DNA of 64,000 nt from Welwitschia mirabilis. Taxonomy: Eukaryota > Gnetophyta > Gnetopsida > Welwitschiales. The translations under genes were made by a program, and so were the position numbers. A model generated the notes under the pieces. That model saw only the letters and a list, made by a program, of their open reading frames with translations. It was not told the DNA's origin and made no database searches. The stretch lies in the NCBI GenBank assembly GCA_051453625.1, contig JBOZIK010000001.1, forward strand, positions 221,028,053 to 221,092,052, read 5' to 3'. Below are positions 35,966 through 48,889 of this stretch, piece after piece. Numbering within the stretch: the first letter of the stretch is position 1; each line of letters starts with the position of its first letter.

Positions 35966-38800
35966 TGAAGCTTGAAATTTTAGTAAAATGAAATGTTAAA
36001 GTCATAAATTTTCATTATTTTAGAACTATAATATTACATCTAGAGGTACTTTTTAGAAGACAAGAATATTTGAGGTTATATAATTGTATAATTATGCATT
36101 TTGATCTCTTGTGAGGTAAATTGTAATGTTCATGATTATAACATAAATATTTAAGGTACATATGTTAAACATGAAGGACTACTTTGACCTATTAGCCCTA
36201 GAAATAACTCATAGTCCCTTTTCCATAATAATATTTTATCCACATAATAGTGTGATTATTATAACTTAGTTTGACACTAGATGCATGACATCAAAGAACA
36301 TCAGAGCCTATTGGAACATTAGTAGATTGGAAAATTGCATTTTGGAACCTATTTCTTAGTCATTTTTTATTATTTTTAGTTAAATTTTATGATTTCATGT
36401 AATATTAATTATAAGCAATGTAATCAAGCTGATTTATAGTTTTAAAATTTTGGTAATTATTTTGATAACTACTTATGAGTCTACAATGCCATTTACTAAG
36501 GGATTTTGATGTTGCAACACTATGAAACTATTCATCCTTTGAAAACATAATTTACATGTGAAAAATTAAAGGTTTTGGCATCTATCTCACTTGAAATCAA
36601 TTCAAGTTCAACTATATAAATCCATTCTTAATGCTAAATCAAAAATCTTAGTACTTTCTATTAAAATTACTTTTATATAATTTTATGCTTCATTTTGCAT
36701 TGAAAGGAGTTTCGACCACATTTCTCTCTCTTATTTCTTCTCTTTCAGGTTGAACTTCTCTCTGTATCAACTTTAGACTATTTTTTTAATTATTTATTCT
36801 TATTCGTTACTACATCATACATTCATTTTCATCCTCTTACATCCTCTCACAACCCATTTCCTTGTCCACTTCTTCCATTTCTATTTATTCAAAGGGCATA
36901 ATGGGGTAGTAAAGTGCATGTGAAGTAATAGTATAAGAGGAAGAGAGGGCATTATATATTATAATAATTTATATTAAAGACTACTAGAAAGGGCTATTAT
37001 TTCATCTAAAACTAATATGTGCTCTTTTTCCTTATGTTTTTTCTTTTATGTTTATATGATTTGGTAAATTTTTTCATGCATTCTTTTTAACTCAGTTAGA
37101 CTTCTTATAATATGTTTTATAGATTTAGTCCCTATTATAGCATTCTTTTATGTTGCATAGTTGGTGAATCTATATTTCGCTTCTTTCCTCCTTTCTTCTC
37201 ATTTCTTTTGAGACCATTCTCTCATGCTTTCACTCTTTCTTCTTAAGCATTAAATGGTGAACTCTTATTATTTCCTCTCTAATAGCATAAATTTATCATG
37301 TTTATTAATAATTTACTTAATTTTAAAAATAAAATATATATTTCTACATTAGTTTTCTCTCTCTTTTTCCACTTTCTTACTTGAAGTACAACAAGTAAAT
37401 TTTAGTACTCGCTTTAATCGTAGTTATTTTTTTGTAAGTGTTGTTGCTCTAAAATTTATCATTGGATTGCTCTCTTGATTTAAAAAGGTTTTTTAAAGTT
37501 ATTTAAAATTTTGATTTGGCCTCTAAAATCCCTTTTTAAGCTATCTATAATTAACTTATAGTTTTACTTAGAATTTTTCTAGATCTGTAAACTTTTTATT
37601 TTTTTGTTTTTTCATACTAAAGGTTTTTGTCATTATTGTTGTGTTTTTGGAAACTTAAGATCTAATATTTTGGAAGTTTATGGGTACTTTTAAAATGTGA
37701 AATCCTTTTTTTATTTAAGTTCTTTTTTTTTAAAGTATTCTTAGTTAAGGATCTACCATATTTTTTCCAAATTCTTCTTAAGGTCTACTTCCTAATGATT
37801 TTAATTGATCTTACTTAATCTTGAATATTTGACTCTAAAGACTTATTTTAGGATACATTATGATTTTATTAACGGTTCTAAAAAGTAGTAAGTTCATTTT
37901 ATTAAGTTTGTTTCTCACTTTTCTCTATTTCCTTTCTTTCCTCTCTTTCTTTATAGTTAAAATATCATGAAATGAACTAGGTTTTACTTTAATAGAATGA
38001 ACATGATGATTTTAAATTAATTACTAGTTGGTTTATAATTTGTGTTAAGTCACTTTTATAGATTATTTCAAGCATAATGAAGAGTGATAATTTAAGTCAA
38101 TTACCTTGAAACTTAGTGAAAATGTTATAAATGTTAAATGATTTACTATTTTAATTTTAAGAACTAAGCTTTTAAAGTCCTTTATTTTGATTGTAAGATG
38201 ATGCATAATTAGTATAGAATGGAATTAGGACTTTGAATAACTCATTCACAGACATTTTACATTATTTAAAGTGGTGAAAATTTTAAGGAAAATTAATTTC
38301 ACATAATAATGACTTCAGTTAGATTTGATAATATTAACCTTTTTCATTATTCATTTGAGTTAAAAATGATCTTTAAAGTTGGAGTGAATGCTTGTTAAGA
38401 TTATTTACTTCTCATTCATTACATTCTTCTTGTCATAACTCACGAAATTAATCCTTTTAGATATGCAATTCTTAAAATTGATGACATGTTATGTGTATGA
38501 TTACATGAGTGTCACTTATATTTATTCCTAATGAATAAAATTTTTATTATATTAAGTAGTAGCTTTATAAGGTAAAATGAAATATTTCTTATAAGATTAT
38601 ATAATAAGTCCATTAGTTTGATTCTCCTATATTTTCACTATATATGAAATTTAACCTATGAGATTTAACTATGCCTTATTTTGAATTATTTATTTTTTAT
38701 TTTGTTTCTTTAAGTTAAATTATTATGTTAAGTACATAATTTGTTTTGTAAAGGCTCTTAGCATGATCTACTCATTTAACAAATTGAGTTTTTCCTTTGA
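35966..38800 (+). repeat. Plus-strand LTR of the Athila-like family (about 2.8 kb)
   Basis: Starts TGAAGC and ends near CCTTTGA just before the primer site at 38808. It is the reverse complement, about 75% alike, of 39514-42718 and of 44281-46509 plus 56618-57636. Conserved blocks include the TGCATCTAGTG region (near 36275, inverse) and the AATGCCCT/CATTCATTTTC region (36820-36900). Confidence 0.75.
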
Positions 38801-38807
38801 CTAAAAT

Positions 38808-38825
38808 TGGTGCTGTTGTCAAAGA
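38808..38825 (+). other. Decayed tRNA-Asp primer-binding site
   Basis: TGGTGCTGTTGTCAAAGA against TGGCGCCGTTGCCGGGGA: every difference is C-to-T or G-to-A. It sits 7 bp after the plus LTR. Confidence 0.75.
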
Positions 38826-39155
38826 CTTGTGTTTTCTATGTGAAATATTATACTTATTTTTTAAATATACATATACTTAATAGAATTTATTTTGTTTTCA
38901 TGTGCTTTCTATAGTATAAATAAATTGGTAAACCTATAATTACTACATTATTTCAGTAATACTTTTAGGTGCACATCTTTTAACTTTACTTTCTTTTTGT
39001 ATTTTCTTTTTATTATGTTTTTTGAACTATGTATCTATCAATAGATCTTGAATCTACATAGAAAAATGTTTAGAACTATTAAACCTTCATCTCTAAATCA
39101 TCCTTATTCATACTTATTTTTATCATAATCTTTTAAAGATTTTCTTGCTTCTCAA

Positions 39156-39500
39156 ATGGCCATCCAAGATAGTAACACTCAAAAGTTTAATTCTTAACTT
39201 ACTCTTGAGCAATTTTTAAAGGTTAAAAAAACTCATTATTTTATATCTTTTTCCCCTTAATATTATACTTTTTACAAAAAATCTTAAGAATTTTCCTAAT
39301 TTTCATGGTCTATATCATAAGCATCCTTATTAATTTCTTAAAGGATTTTACCTAGTTAATAAGATTACATTCAAGATCATTCTAACATCATCAAACTAGT
39401 AATTCTTCCTCTTCTTTTAAAGGATAGTGATAAATAATAACTTAGGCTTATGAAATATAATGAGGATATTTTAAATCTTGCAAAATTTTTTCTTCCAATT
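39156..39500 (+). pseudogene. gag N-terminal remnant downstream of the plus LTR
   Basis: From ATG 39156, MAIQDSNTQKFNS and later LKNFPNFHGLYHKHPY then FLKGFYLVNK match the Athila gag start (L.P.F.GL.GEDP..HLK.F). Stops interrupt it. The reading stops being recognisable where the minus-strand LTR begins at 39514, so the element has lost everything downstream. Confidence 0.7.
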
Positions 39501-39513
39501 CATACTAACTAAG

Positions 39514-42500
39514 TGGATAAAAAATTAATTTTAAAATGAGGAAATCATTCTTTGAGTCTTTAAGAAAATAAATATGTACTCAACATAATAATTTAACTCA
39601 AGGAAAGAAAATAAAGTATAAATAGCTTAAATTAAGGAATAAAGAAATCTCTTAAGTCAAATTGCATATATAGTGGTTGTACACGAGTATTGAACTGACA
39701 AAACATTTGACATGAATTCATATAAAAATATTAATTTTGTTTTATTAAACTATTACTTTACATGATAAAACAACTATTTCTTTCATGTAACATAAAAGTA
39801 ATTACAACATGACTTATAATTATCATAAAGGACTACATGTGTAAAAGAATAATTCCACAAGATGTGAAAAGAAAAATTTAATAAAATAGAAAGAAATAAT
39901 CTTTTATAAACATATACTTTGATTCTAAAGATTATTTATAACTTAAATAAATAAGCAAGAGAATTTAAATAGTAAAATCTTCCAAATTCATTTAACATAA
40001 AAATAATTATTATTGAAAAGCTCATCAAATCAACATAGTAAATAATTTGACTTAAATAAGATTTTCATTAAGTTTTCATACATTTCACTTGAAAGATAAT
40101 TCTTAATCTATTATAAAATGAGTTATAAAATTAATGAAAAATCTAAGTTAGATTCTAAATTAATAAGTAATTGATAAAAATCAACATAAAAATATTTATT
40201 AAATCAAAGTAACACTTAGTCAATTTCAAGTTATTTTGACCAACAGAAAGAGATAAAATAAAGAACAAAGAGGAAAGGGAGAGAGAAAATTTAGAGGAAT
40301 AGACTTATAAATTCTTAGAACCTTAAAAGTACTCAAAATATATTCTAAAACAGGTTTTTAAAATTAAACATTCAAGATCAAATAGAATCGATTGAAACTA
40401 ATAGAAATAGTTCATCTAGAGGAAACTGCAAAATTACAGTCAACCTTACTTTGACCAAGAATNNNNNNNNNNNNNNNNNNNNNNNNNNNNNNNNNNNNNN
40501 NNNNNNNNNNNNNNNNNNNNNNNNNNNNNNNNNNNNNNNNNNNNNNNNNNNNNNNNNNNNNNNNNNNNNNNNNNNNNNNNNNNNNNNNNNNNNNNNNNNN
40601 NNNNNNNNNNNNNNNNNNNNNNNNNNNNNNNNNNNNNNNNNNNNNNNNNNNNNNNNNNNNNNNNNNNNNNNNNNNNNNNNNNNNNNNNNNNNNNNNNNNN
40701 NNNNNNNNNNNNNNNNNNNNNNNNNNNNNNNNNNNNNNNNNNNNNNNNNNNNNNNNNNNNNNNNNNNNNNNNNNNNNNNNNNNNNNNNNNNNNNNNNNNN
40801 NNNNNNNNNNNNNNNNNNNNNNNNNNNNNNNNNNNNNNNNNNNNNNNNNNNNNNNNNNNNNNNNNNNNNNNNNNNNNNNNNNNNNNNNNNNNNNNNNNNN
40901 NNNNNNNNNNNNNNNNNNNNNNNNNNNNNNNNNNNNNNNNNNNNNNNNNNNNNNNNNNNNNNNNNNNNNNNNCATCTAGAGTAAACTGCAAAATTACAGT
41001 CAACCTTACTTTGACCAAGAATATTAAGAAATCTACAAAGCTTAAGAAAATATGGATTGCATATAATTAAAAAATACTACAATATAGGATCTTAGATTTC
41101 TAATAAACATCAACACTAATAAAGAAATTCATTATGTAAAAATAATAAAATTAATATTTTATAGTTTAAAAAGTTTTCTAAGTGAAATTACAACTTTGAT
41201 TGTAAATGGCTAAAAAGGAAGTTTTATAGGTCAAATTTTGGTTTTAAATAATTTATGATAAAAGTTTCTAAATCATGAAAGGAAGATATTGATAAAATTT
41301 TAAAATTGTTGGATTTGCAAAAAATGATTTAGGGTAAAACAAGCATTGAGGTTTAATAGTCTACTTTAGTTTTGAGAAGAGAAGAAAGAAGAGAGAAGAA
41401 TCCATATAAAAAAAGATAATTTTGATTTTAGATTAATGTAAGTAACATATTTACAAATCAAAATATAGCTATTGAAAGAAGAAGAAATTCATCATCATTT
41501 GCTTAGAAAGAAAGGTGAAATCATGAGAAAACGTACTAGAAAAAATAAGAAGAATGAAGAAATAAAAAGGAAGAGGAATAAAACACATAATTTATTTAGT
41601 ATAGAGTGGCCAACTATGTAAAGTTATAGTTTGCTATGATAGGTAGTACATACATAATAATCTGATCAGTACTAACTATGCAACATGCTATAATAAGTCT
41701 AATCAAATTAAAAGAAAATCATAATAAAAGTGCATAAATCAAGAAAACCAAAGCAGAAAAACATAAGAAAAAACAACACTTATTGGTTTTAGATGAAATC
41801 ATAGCCCTTTCCATTAGTATTGAATCCAATTTATTATAAGAGTTTTTGCCTTCATCTCTTCTTGCATGGCTTGTTCACATACATTTCATCACCTCTGTAA
41901 TGCCCTCTAGATAGATGAAAATGAAGGAAAAGGTAATGGAAAATAGAATGTAAGAGGATATAGGAAGCTGAAAATGAATGTATATGTTAGTAGAATATGA
42001 GATAGAATATTTTCAAAGATGATACATAGAGAAGATCAATTTAGAAGTGAAGAAATATGAGAGGAATGAAGTAGAAAATCTTATTTCAATGCTTAAGAAT
42101 GGATTGAATTCAACTTGAAAGATTTAAAATGGCATAAATTTGGTATAGTAATATTATGATATTAGTTTAGGCATTGAACAGATCTTTATAGCTATAGTTG
42201 GGTTAATTTTAGGTCAAGGACATACTAAAACTATTAAATTTCATGTGTGATTTATGCTTGAGTTATGAAAGCTATCTAATAGCAATGTAGAGCCAATTTA
42301 CCCATAGAAATAATGCTATAGTATTACAAGAAGATTGAAAAATAACTATCTCAACTTGCAAAAGTTAAATTAATTTAATTTTATCTCTTATATCTAATAT
42401 TACATGAAAACATCAAATTTAATAAAAAATAACTAGAAATATACAAATTATAGCCTTTGGAATGTAAATTTCTAAGGTGCTAATATTCTGAAATGCTCTA

Positions 42501-42718
42501 ATGTCAACCAATGTCATGCATCTAGTGTTAGAATGAGTCAAATTTGTCACATCATCAAGTGAATGAGATCTGATTATGGAAAGGGACTATGAATCATGTA
42601 TAAAGCTAGTAGGTTGAACCTTTCCTCCATACTCCACAAAATTATAATTTAAAAAGGTAGAAAAGTAATGCAAAATTATGGCTATTAATACCTTATTTCA
42701 TCAAAAATTTATGCCTCA
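39514..42718 (-). repeat. 3' LTR of a minus-strand, interior-deleted element (copy 2)
   Basis: Inverse of the LTR at 35966-38800 and direct counterpart of 44281-46509/56618-57636. Its minus-strand start (TGAGGC at 42718) directly follows a polypurine tract. It includes the uninterrupted sequence GGTATAGTAATATTATGAT at 42149, the empty site of the 10-kb insertion. About 560 bp of its length is an N gap plus duplicated gap flank. Confidence 0.8.
40463..40972. other. Assembly gap (510 N), probably spurious
   Basis: The 50 bp before the gap (40413-40462) recur after it (40973-41022) with one mismatch. The sister LTR has this sequence once and no insertion, so the true gap is probably empty. Confidence 0.9.
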
Positions 42719-42720
42719 TA

Positions 42721-42733
42721 TACCCCTTCCAAA
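42721..42733 (-). other. Polypurine tract of copy 2
   Basis: The minus strand reads TTTGGAAGGGGTA immediately upstream of the LTR start, the expected plus-strand priming site. It confirms the LTR boundary. Confidence 0.7.
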
Positions 42734-44258
42734 TAATCTTCTTATACATCTTGTGCCAGTAACGATGACAAAAGAAATAAAGCCTACTAATAATTAAGAT
42801 GTTCATATCTTAAGTGGATGGTTATTGATCTAAATATAGTTTTGTAAGTAAAACAACATATCAAGCAATATTATTAGAAATCATGAAAACATGATAATAC
42901 ATATAAGTTATAGGAAAAAGTAAGTAAACTATAAAAATATTAGATACTTTAAAATTTGATACATTAATCTAAAAACTAAAGTTAAATTTTTAATAATCTC
43001 ATTCATTTTCAAAAAATAGAAAAATAAAAACATGGACATAAGTTAAATAACATAAAAACACCAAAATATCATATGATAAAATAATGTTACAAAAGATAGT
43101 AAATCACATAAACTTCACAAATAAAAAATTACAATATCCTACAAAATCATGATCAAGTGTGAAATATAAATATTGATAAAGATGGAGCTTTAAAAATTAG
43201 GAACAACTAGTGATACCTCCTAACTTAAGTGAAAACTAGGATTTTGAGGTGAAAAATACATAGCTGGATCATACTTTATTAAAGGAAAAATAAATGTTAA
43301 GAACAAAAATGGAAAATTTTTTTAAATTATTAATTTTTAGAAAATAAATAGGAGTATGTCCTTCATAAAGCTTATAGTCCTCCTAAATTCAACTATGTGA
43401 GACTCATAGCTTTCATTTCATCTTCCAAAAAGGTATCAACATTTTCAAATTTTAAGAAAAATAAAAAAAAATAAACAAAAAATAATTTTTTCATCTTTTA
43501 TTTTTTTAAATTTTACCACATTTACATTTAAAATATGAACTAAAATAAAAGTAAACATAGAATGTATGATGAAGATAGTTCATAACTATGCAAATTTTTA
43601 CCAGTATGAATCTGAGTTTTACTTCTAAATAAATAGTATTAAAAAGTGAAAGAGATACATAAAAAATTAGTGAAAGTTAGAACGTGTACACTTGGAAGTC
43701 TTGTTGAAGTCATGTATTCCTTAAGAACTCATTAATGAGATTGTAATATAAAAAGCACTTAAAAACAAGCAACTTCTAATCAGTAAATGTAAATTATCAN
43801 NNNNNNNNNNNNNNNNNNNNNNNNNNNNNNNNNNNNNNNNNNNNNNNNNNNNNNNNNNNNNNNNNNNNNNNNNNNNNNNNNNNNNNNNNNNNNNNNNNNN
43901 NNNNNNNNNNNNNNNNNNNNNNNNNNNNNNNNNNNNNNNNNNNNNNNNNNNNNNNNNNNNNNNNNNNNNNNNNNNNNNNNNNNNNNNNNNNNNNNNNNNN
44001 NNNNNNNNNNNNNNNNNNNNNNNNNNNNNNNNNNNNNNNNNNNNNNNNNNNNNNNNNNNNNNNNNNNNNNNNNNNNNNNNNNNNNNNNNNNNNNNNNNNN
44101 NNNNNNNNNNNNNNNNNNNNNNNNNNNNNNNNNNNNNNNNNNNNNNNNNNNNNNNNNNNNNNNNNNNNNNNNNNNNNNNNNNNNNNNNNNNNNNNNNNNN
44201 NNNNNNNNNNNAAATTATCAAAGAAAAGTATACTATTTCACATAAAAATAATAAGTAT
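42734..44258 (-). other. Residual interior of copy 2
   Basis: Only about 1.5 kb between PPT and PBS, including a 412-N gap. No gag or pol motif was recognised on the minus strand, so the element is deleted or of a non-autonomous type, unless the gap hides much more. Confidence 0.55.
43800..44211. other. Assembly gap (412 N)
   Basis: AAATTATCA flanks both sides. Confidence 0.99.
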
Positions 44259-44276
44259 TCCCCAATAATTATGCCA
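44259..44276 (-). other. Decayed tRNA-Asp primer-binding site of copy 2
   Basis: The plus strand reads TCCCCAATAATTATGCCA against TCCCCGGCAACGGCGCCA: all differences are transitions except one G-to-T. It lies 4-8 bp from the right LTR. Confidence 0.75.
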
Positions 44277-44280
44277 ATTT

Positions 44281-46509
44281 TGAATGAAGGAAAAACTCAA
44301 CTTTGAAAATGGGAATATCACACTTTGAGTCTTTACAAAATAAATATGTACTTAAAATAATAATACATCTTAGGAAAAGAAAATCAAGTATACATAATTC
44401 AAACTAAAGGATAAAGAAATCTCTCAAGTTCAATTATATATGTAGTAGAAGCATATTAGCATCAAACTAATGGAACACTACACATGAATTCATAGGAAAA
44501 TATTAATATCATCTTATTAAAGTATTACTTTACATGATAAAATAACTATTTCTTTTATGTAACATACAAATAACTACAACACATGATGCTTAGCTATCAT
44601 AAAGAACTACATGTGTAAAAGAATAATTTTATGATATGTAAAAGAAAAATATAAAAAAATAAAAATAAATAATATTTTATAAATATTCAATATGATTCTA
44701 ATGATCATTTATAACTCAAATGAACAAAAAAGATAATTTAAATAGTCAAATCTACTAAAGTAATTTTTATATAAAAATATTTTTTCTTGAAACATATCAC
44801 TTGGAATTACATAATATGGATGGATATGAGTAATTCAAATATCTTATTTCATTCTATAAAAAATGTGCAACAACTTAGAATCAAAAAATAACACTTGAAA
44901 AACAAGATTCTTTAAAGTGATTTAGCAAACTGTTTGATTTTAATAAGATTTTCACTAAGTTTTGATACATTAGACTTGAAATATAACTCTTAATTTATCA
45001 TGAAATGAGTTATAAAAGTAATGAAAAATCTATATCAAATTCTAGATGAAGAAGTAATTAATAAAAATTAGCATAAGAATGTTTATTAACTTAAAATAAG
45101 AATTAGTTAATTTCAAGCTATTTTGATTGATAAAAAGAGATAAAATGAAGAAGAGAGAGGAAAGAAAGAGAGGAAATTTAGAAGAATAGACTTATAAATT
45201 AGTAGAACCTTAGAAACACTTAAAATATTTCCTAAAACAAGTTTTCATACTCAAACATTCAAGGTTAAATAGAATCAATTAAAACCAATAAAAATAATTC
45301 ATTTAGGAAAAATTACAAAAATGGAAGTCAATCTAATTTTGATCAAGAATATTAAGAAAACTATAAAACTTGAGAAAATGGATTGCATATTCTAAAAGTA
45401 CTCCAAATATATTACGATATAAGATCTTAAGTTCTAAAAAAAAATTAATAATGATAGAGAAAATTTCTATGCAAAATAATTAAATTTAAGATTTCATAGT
45501 TTAGAAGGTTTTCTAAGTAAAACTACAACTTTGACTATAAATAGTTGAAAAGGGGGTTTTAAAGGGCAAAAAATTGAGTTATGAATAATTGGTAATTAAA
45601 GTTATACATAATGAAAGGAAGCTACTATAAAAATTTTAGAATCAGTGAAGTTTTAAAAAATGAGTTAGGATTAAAACAAGCATCGAAATTCACTAGTTTA
45701 GTTTAATTTTTAGAAGAGAAGAAAGAAGATAAAAGAATCCATGCAAAAGTAGATAATTTTAATTTTAGATAAATTTAAATAACATATTTAAAAACTAGAC
45801 TACTACTATTGGAAAAAAGAAAATAAAAATGCATCATTATTTTCTTAAGAAGAAAGGTGGGATCATGAGAAAATGTGTGACAAGAAATGAGAAGAATGAA
45901 GGAAAGAAGAAAGAAGATAAATAAAACATATGATTTCTTTAACATAAAATGATCAATCATGTAAAGATATATCATACTATAATAGGTACTAAATGCACAA
46001 CAATTAAATTAGCACTAACTATGTAACATGCTCTAAGAAGTTTAAGCAAATTAAAAGAGAATGATAATGAAAATGCATAAATCAAGTAAATAAAAGCATG
46101 AAAAAGGGAAAAAATAAAAAAGAGCACTTATTAGTTTCAAATGAAATCATAGATATTTCCATTATTCTTAAATTCAACTGCTTACAAGATTTGATGCCTT
46201 TTCCTCCTCTTGCACTACCTGTTCATGTATAATTCATCACCTCTACAATGCCCTCTAAATAGATTAAAATGGAGAAAAGGTGATGAAAAATTGAAATGTT
46301 AGAGGATGTAGAAGGCTAAAAATTAATGTGTATATCAAAATAAGATAATAGTGAAGAATTTAGAAGGTTTTAAAGACTGATATAAAAAGAGTATCAACTT
46401 AGAAGTGAAGAAATATTATAGAAATGAAGCAAAAAATCTCATTCGAGTGCTTGATAATGGCTTGAATTTAACTTGAAAGTATCAAAATGGCATAAATGTG
46501 GTATAATAA
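44281..46509 (-). repeat. 5' LTR of copy 2, left part
   Basis: Aligns with 39520-42158 (shared TTTGAGTCTTTA, AATAAATATGTACT, TGACTATAAATAG, GGCATAAAT). It is interrupted at 46509 by the 10.1-kb insertion and resumes at 56618. Confidence 0.8.
46505..46509. repeat. Target-site duplication, left
   Basis: AATAA, one transition from AGTAA at 56618-56622 and from the empty site at 42154. Confidence 0.75.
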
Positions 46510-46863
46510 TGCAACACCCCAACCATTACAATATTACCTTCATTGGAGTGTATACATTTTCTTGGCATGTGTGTCATAAAAGTGATAGAGGAATTCAACA
46601 AATACCTACTGGTGAAGTGAATGCATAGGTAACTTTAGTTGGAAAAAAAAGGGAATTGCCAGCATTATGCAAGCATGTTCAGTATCCTGTGACTATTATT
46701 TAGTAGTGATTTTACTCTTTAGATGGGTAGACTCTATTTGAGGCTCTAAGCATTTCTCTGTGCTTGTGAAGTTAGATCTTTGATTCAGGAAAAAGTTCTT
46801 ACAAACCCTTGAAAAAAAAACAGAATCATTTTTGGAAAAGAAGAGTATCCAGAAGAGTCGCAG

Positions 46864-47124
46864 ATGTCACCGGTGCCGTTAGTGTGTCTGGTTGGGATTC
46901 CAAAACTACATAGCATGATTTCTAATTACCTGATTTTAGAGCACCCTTCTATAAACATGCTCTCCCTATCAGATTTTGCAAAGATCTCGATGATAGCGAA
47001 GAGAGAACGTGAAAAGGAAATGCAGTCAGTTCCAGGTGGCATTCCAAAAAGTAGATGGTTAATTAAGCATTGCATTTGTATTTTGACCATCGTCGCTGCT
47101 CTCTTTAGTTGGGAAGATGTCTAA
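46864..47124 (+). other. Unidentified 86-codon open frame
   Basis: Begins ATGTCACCGGTG and ends SWEDV. Its composition is less AT-rich than the LTRs around it and it has a hydrophobic stretch near the end. I recognise no family. It could be a captured host fragment or chance. Confidence 0.25.
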
Positions 47125-47512
47125 GGATATCCATCCCAATGGTTGCAGGTCTATGGAAATCTTAACAATCTTAAGAATGTCATTCATGGAAGAAATACCA
47201 AGCTAATTATGATTATAATACAGTCTTCCCAAACAAATGATCTAAATGAGAACTACTTTGTAGAACTCAGAAAGTGAGCAAAAATTTTTTCGTGAATGAA
47301 ATTTGAGAATTTTCATTGTTGGAAAATTGAAGTACAACTCTTACAGTAAATAAAAGAAATGGATCAAAGCTGGTTTTTTAAAGGCATTTGAAAAATAGTG
47401 GAGGAAACAAAATAGGTCTCTGCTTGGTATCACTAGGCATGGGAAGATAGGTAGTTTTCACCCTCATCATAAGACTTAAGGGACATTATAGATATCTCCA
47501 TGATCAAAGGCC

Positions 47513-47717
47513 TTAGGTCTCAATAAATTCCTGTGTATTGTCCTGTGATAGGAATCCATCTTCTTCCATTGGAGACACACTCTTTAGATCTGCATCACTG
47601 GAATTTTCATTCTGAATTGCATCGGTATCTGAGGTCTTCAAGAAGGGAACTCTTTCTTGTTTACCATAGACTAGGCATTAACGTTTTCACAGTCTCCTCA
47701 TGAGTGCCGAATTCACT
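47513..47717 (-). other. Possible captured host exon fragments
   Basis: On the minus strand, CCCTAGCAG precedes 47717 and GTAAAC follows 47665, a good acceptor and donor around a 53-bp segment. The next stretch, 47655-47513, is open and ends in TAA, encoding an acidic Ser-rich end (for example SDADLKSVSPMEEDGF). No family was recognised; chance is possible. Confidence 0.3.
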
Positions 47718-48019
47718 CTGCTAGGGACACAGGGAAGCGAAGCAAAGGAAATCGAGGTCTAAAACCTGCAAAACTTTTCTGGAAAAAGCCTCAAGGTGAT
47801 TTGCTCATCCCTCATCACTAACAATTTCGATCATATGCACCGTTGACTGAAATCTTTAAGAAGGGATCTGCACTAGTTTGAGAAAGATTTCTGCATCTTT
47901 GAAATTCTCTCCCTTTGCTTCAGATCCCACGATTGCCTAAAACAAGGAAGCCCTGTTGTCTGTAGTAGGGGGAGCAGGGGAAAAGCCAAGGCCTCATCCT
48001 CTCCTCTAGTTGGACCATC

Positions 48020-48044
48020 AATAAAAGCAAAAAAAAAAAAAAAA
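48020..48044 (+). other. AATAAA followed by 16 A
   Basis: A polyadenylation-like signal (48020-48025) 3 bp before a pure A run (48029-48044). It may mark the 3' end of a retroposed plus-strand sequence, but the short spacing is unusual. Confidence 0.4.
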
Positions 48045-48694
48045 CTGAATCTTTTCCTGAAGCGCCTGTTCCAGAGCTTTATCACTGTCATCTGCTATTG
48101 GATTTTCCTTATGATAGGAGCAACGAAAATAGTATACCTTTCATGTTATCTTAATTAGGTACTGTTATATTTCCCTGATCAACAGAGCCTCACACCGAAA
48201 TTGCAGAATACTGCATTCTTGATTCAGATATGTCATTATCATAAGTGTAGACTTTCTCATAGTAACACAATAGTTTTTCTTAAAGCTCCTTTACTTTTTC
48301 CACAAGGGTTGCCTATTAGCACATTGTTGAAGTAGAGGGGGACAACTAGGAAGTGGAGTGGGTTGATTGATTAGGAAATCTTCCTAAAAATTGAGGAGAG
48401 ATACCTATGGCCTGACACCAAGATCGATTTTTTTGAGTGTCTTTTAGCTTTGAATGGGGGAAAGCTTGATTAATAGATGCATCTTAATTTCTTTGATGAT
48501 ATGAAGACAAAAAACTCTTTCTGCTTGAATATCTTTGCATTTCTGCCTTGCCAAACATGATAGATGCATGCAATGATTAGGAACTTAGTGATGCTATGCT
48601 GGGAGGATCTAGACCTAAATCTCTGTTTTAGCCAGATCATCAAGGCATTTCAGGAAACTCCATAGTGGTGCAGGTGAAGTAGATTCAATGCAGA

Positions 48695-48889
48695 TCAGAG
48701 AAGAAGGGAACATGGAGGGTAGTCAAAGAAAATTTGATTTCTTGGTTTTTTAGCTAGACCGCATAGATTACATCTAGTGTCAATCTGAAATCTAAGCTTG
48801 AGCAATCTATCTTTGGTAAATAGTCTATTATAAGAAGATAAACAAGAGATAAAAGAGTGTTTTAGAATAGAAAAACAATTCCAAATCAA
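48695..48889 (-). pseudogene. LINE zf-RVT domain
   Basis: An open 64-codon segment with LFTKDRLLKLRFQIDTRCNL then CGLAKKPRNQIFFDYP matches the RT-associated zinc-binding domain (R..T.DRL...C..C....E...H.FF.C). The second Cys and the His are lost (His to Gln, Cys to Tyr). Confidence 0.8.

Larger units (their letters stand above)
34101..36290 (+). repeat. 2.2-kb duplicated segment, right copy
   Basis: Direct-orientation counterpart of 21660-23840. Its last 325 bp are the start of the plus-strand LTR at 35966. Confidence 0.75.

Noticed and set aside
40412-41018. Long frames through N runs
   Set aside because: They exist only because N was translated as unknown residues; the same holds for 43721-44221, 50259-50972 and 59428-59746.
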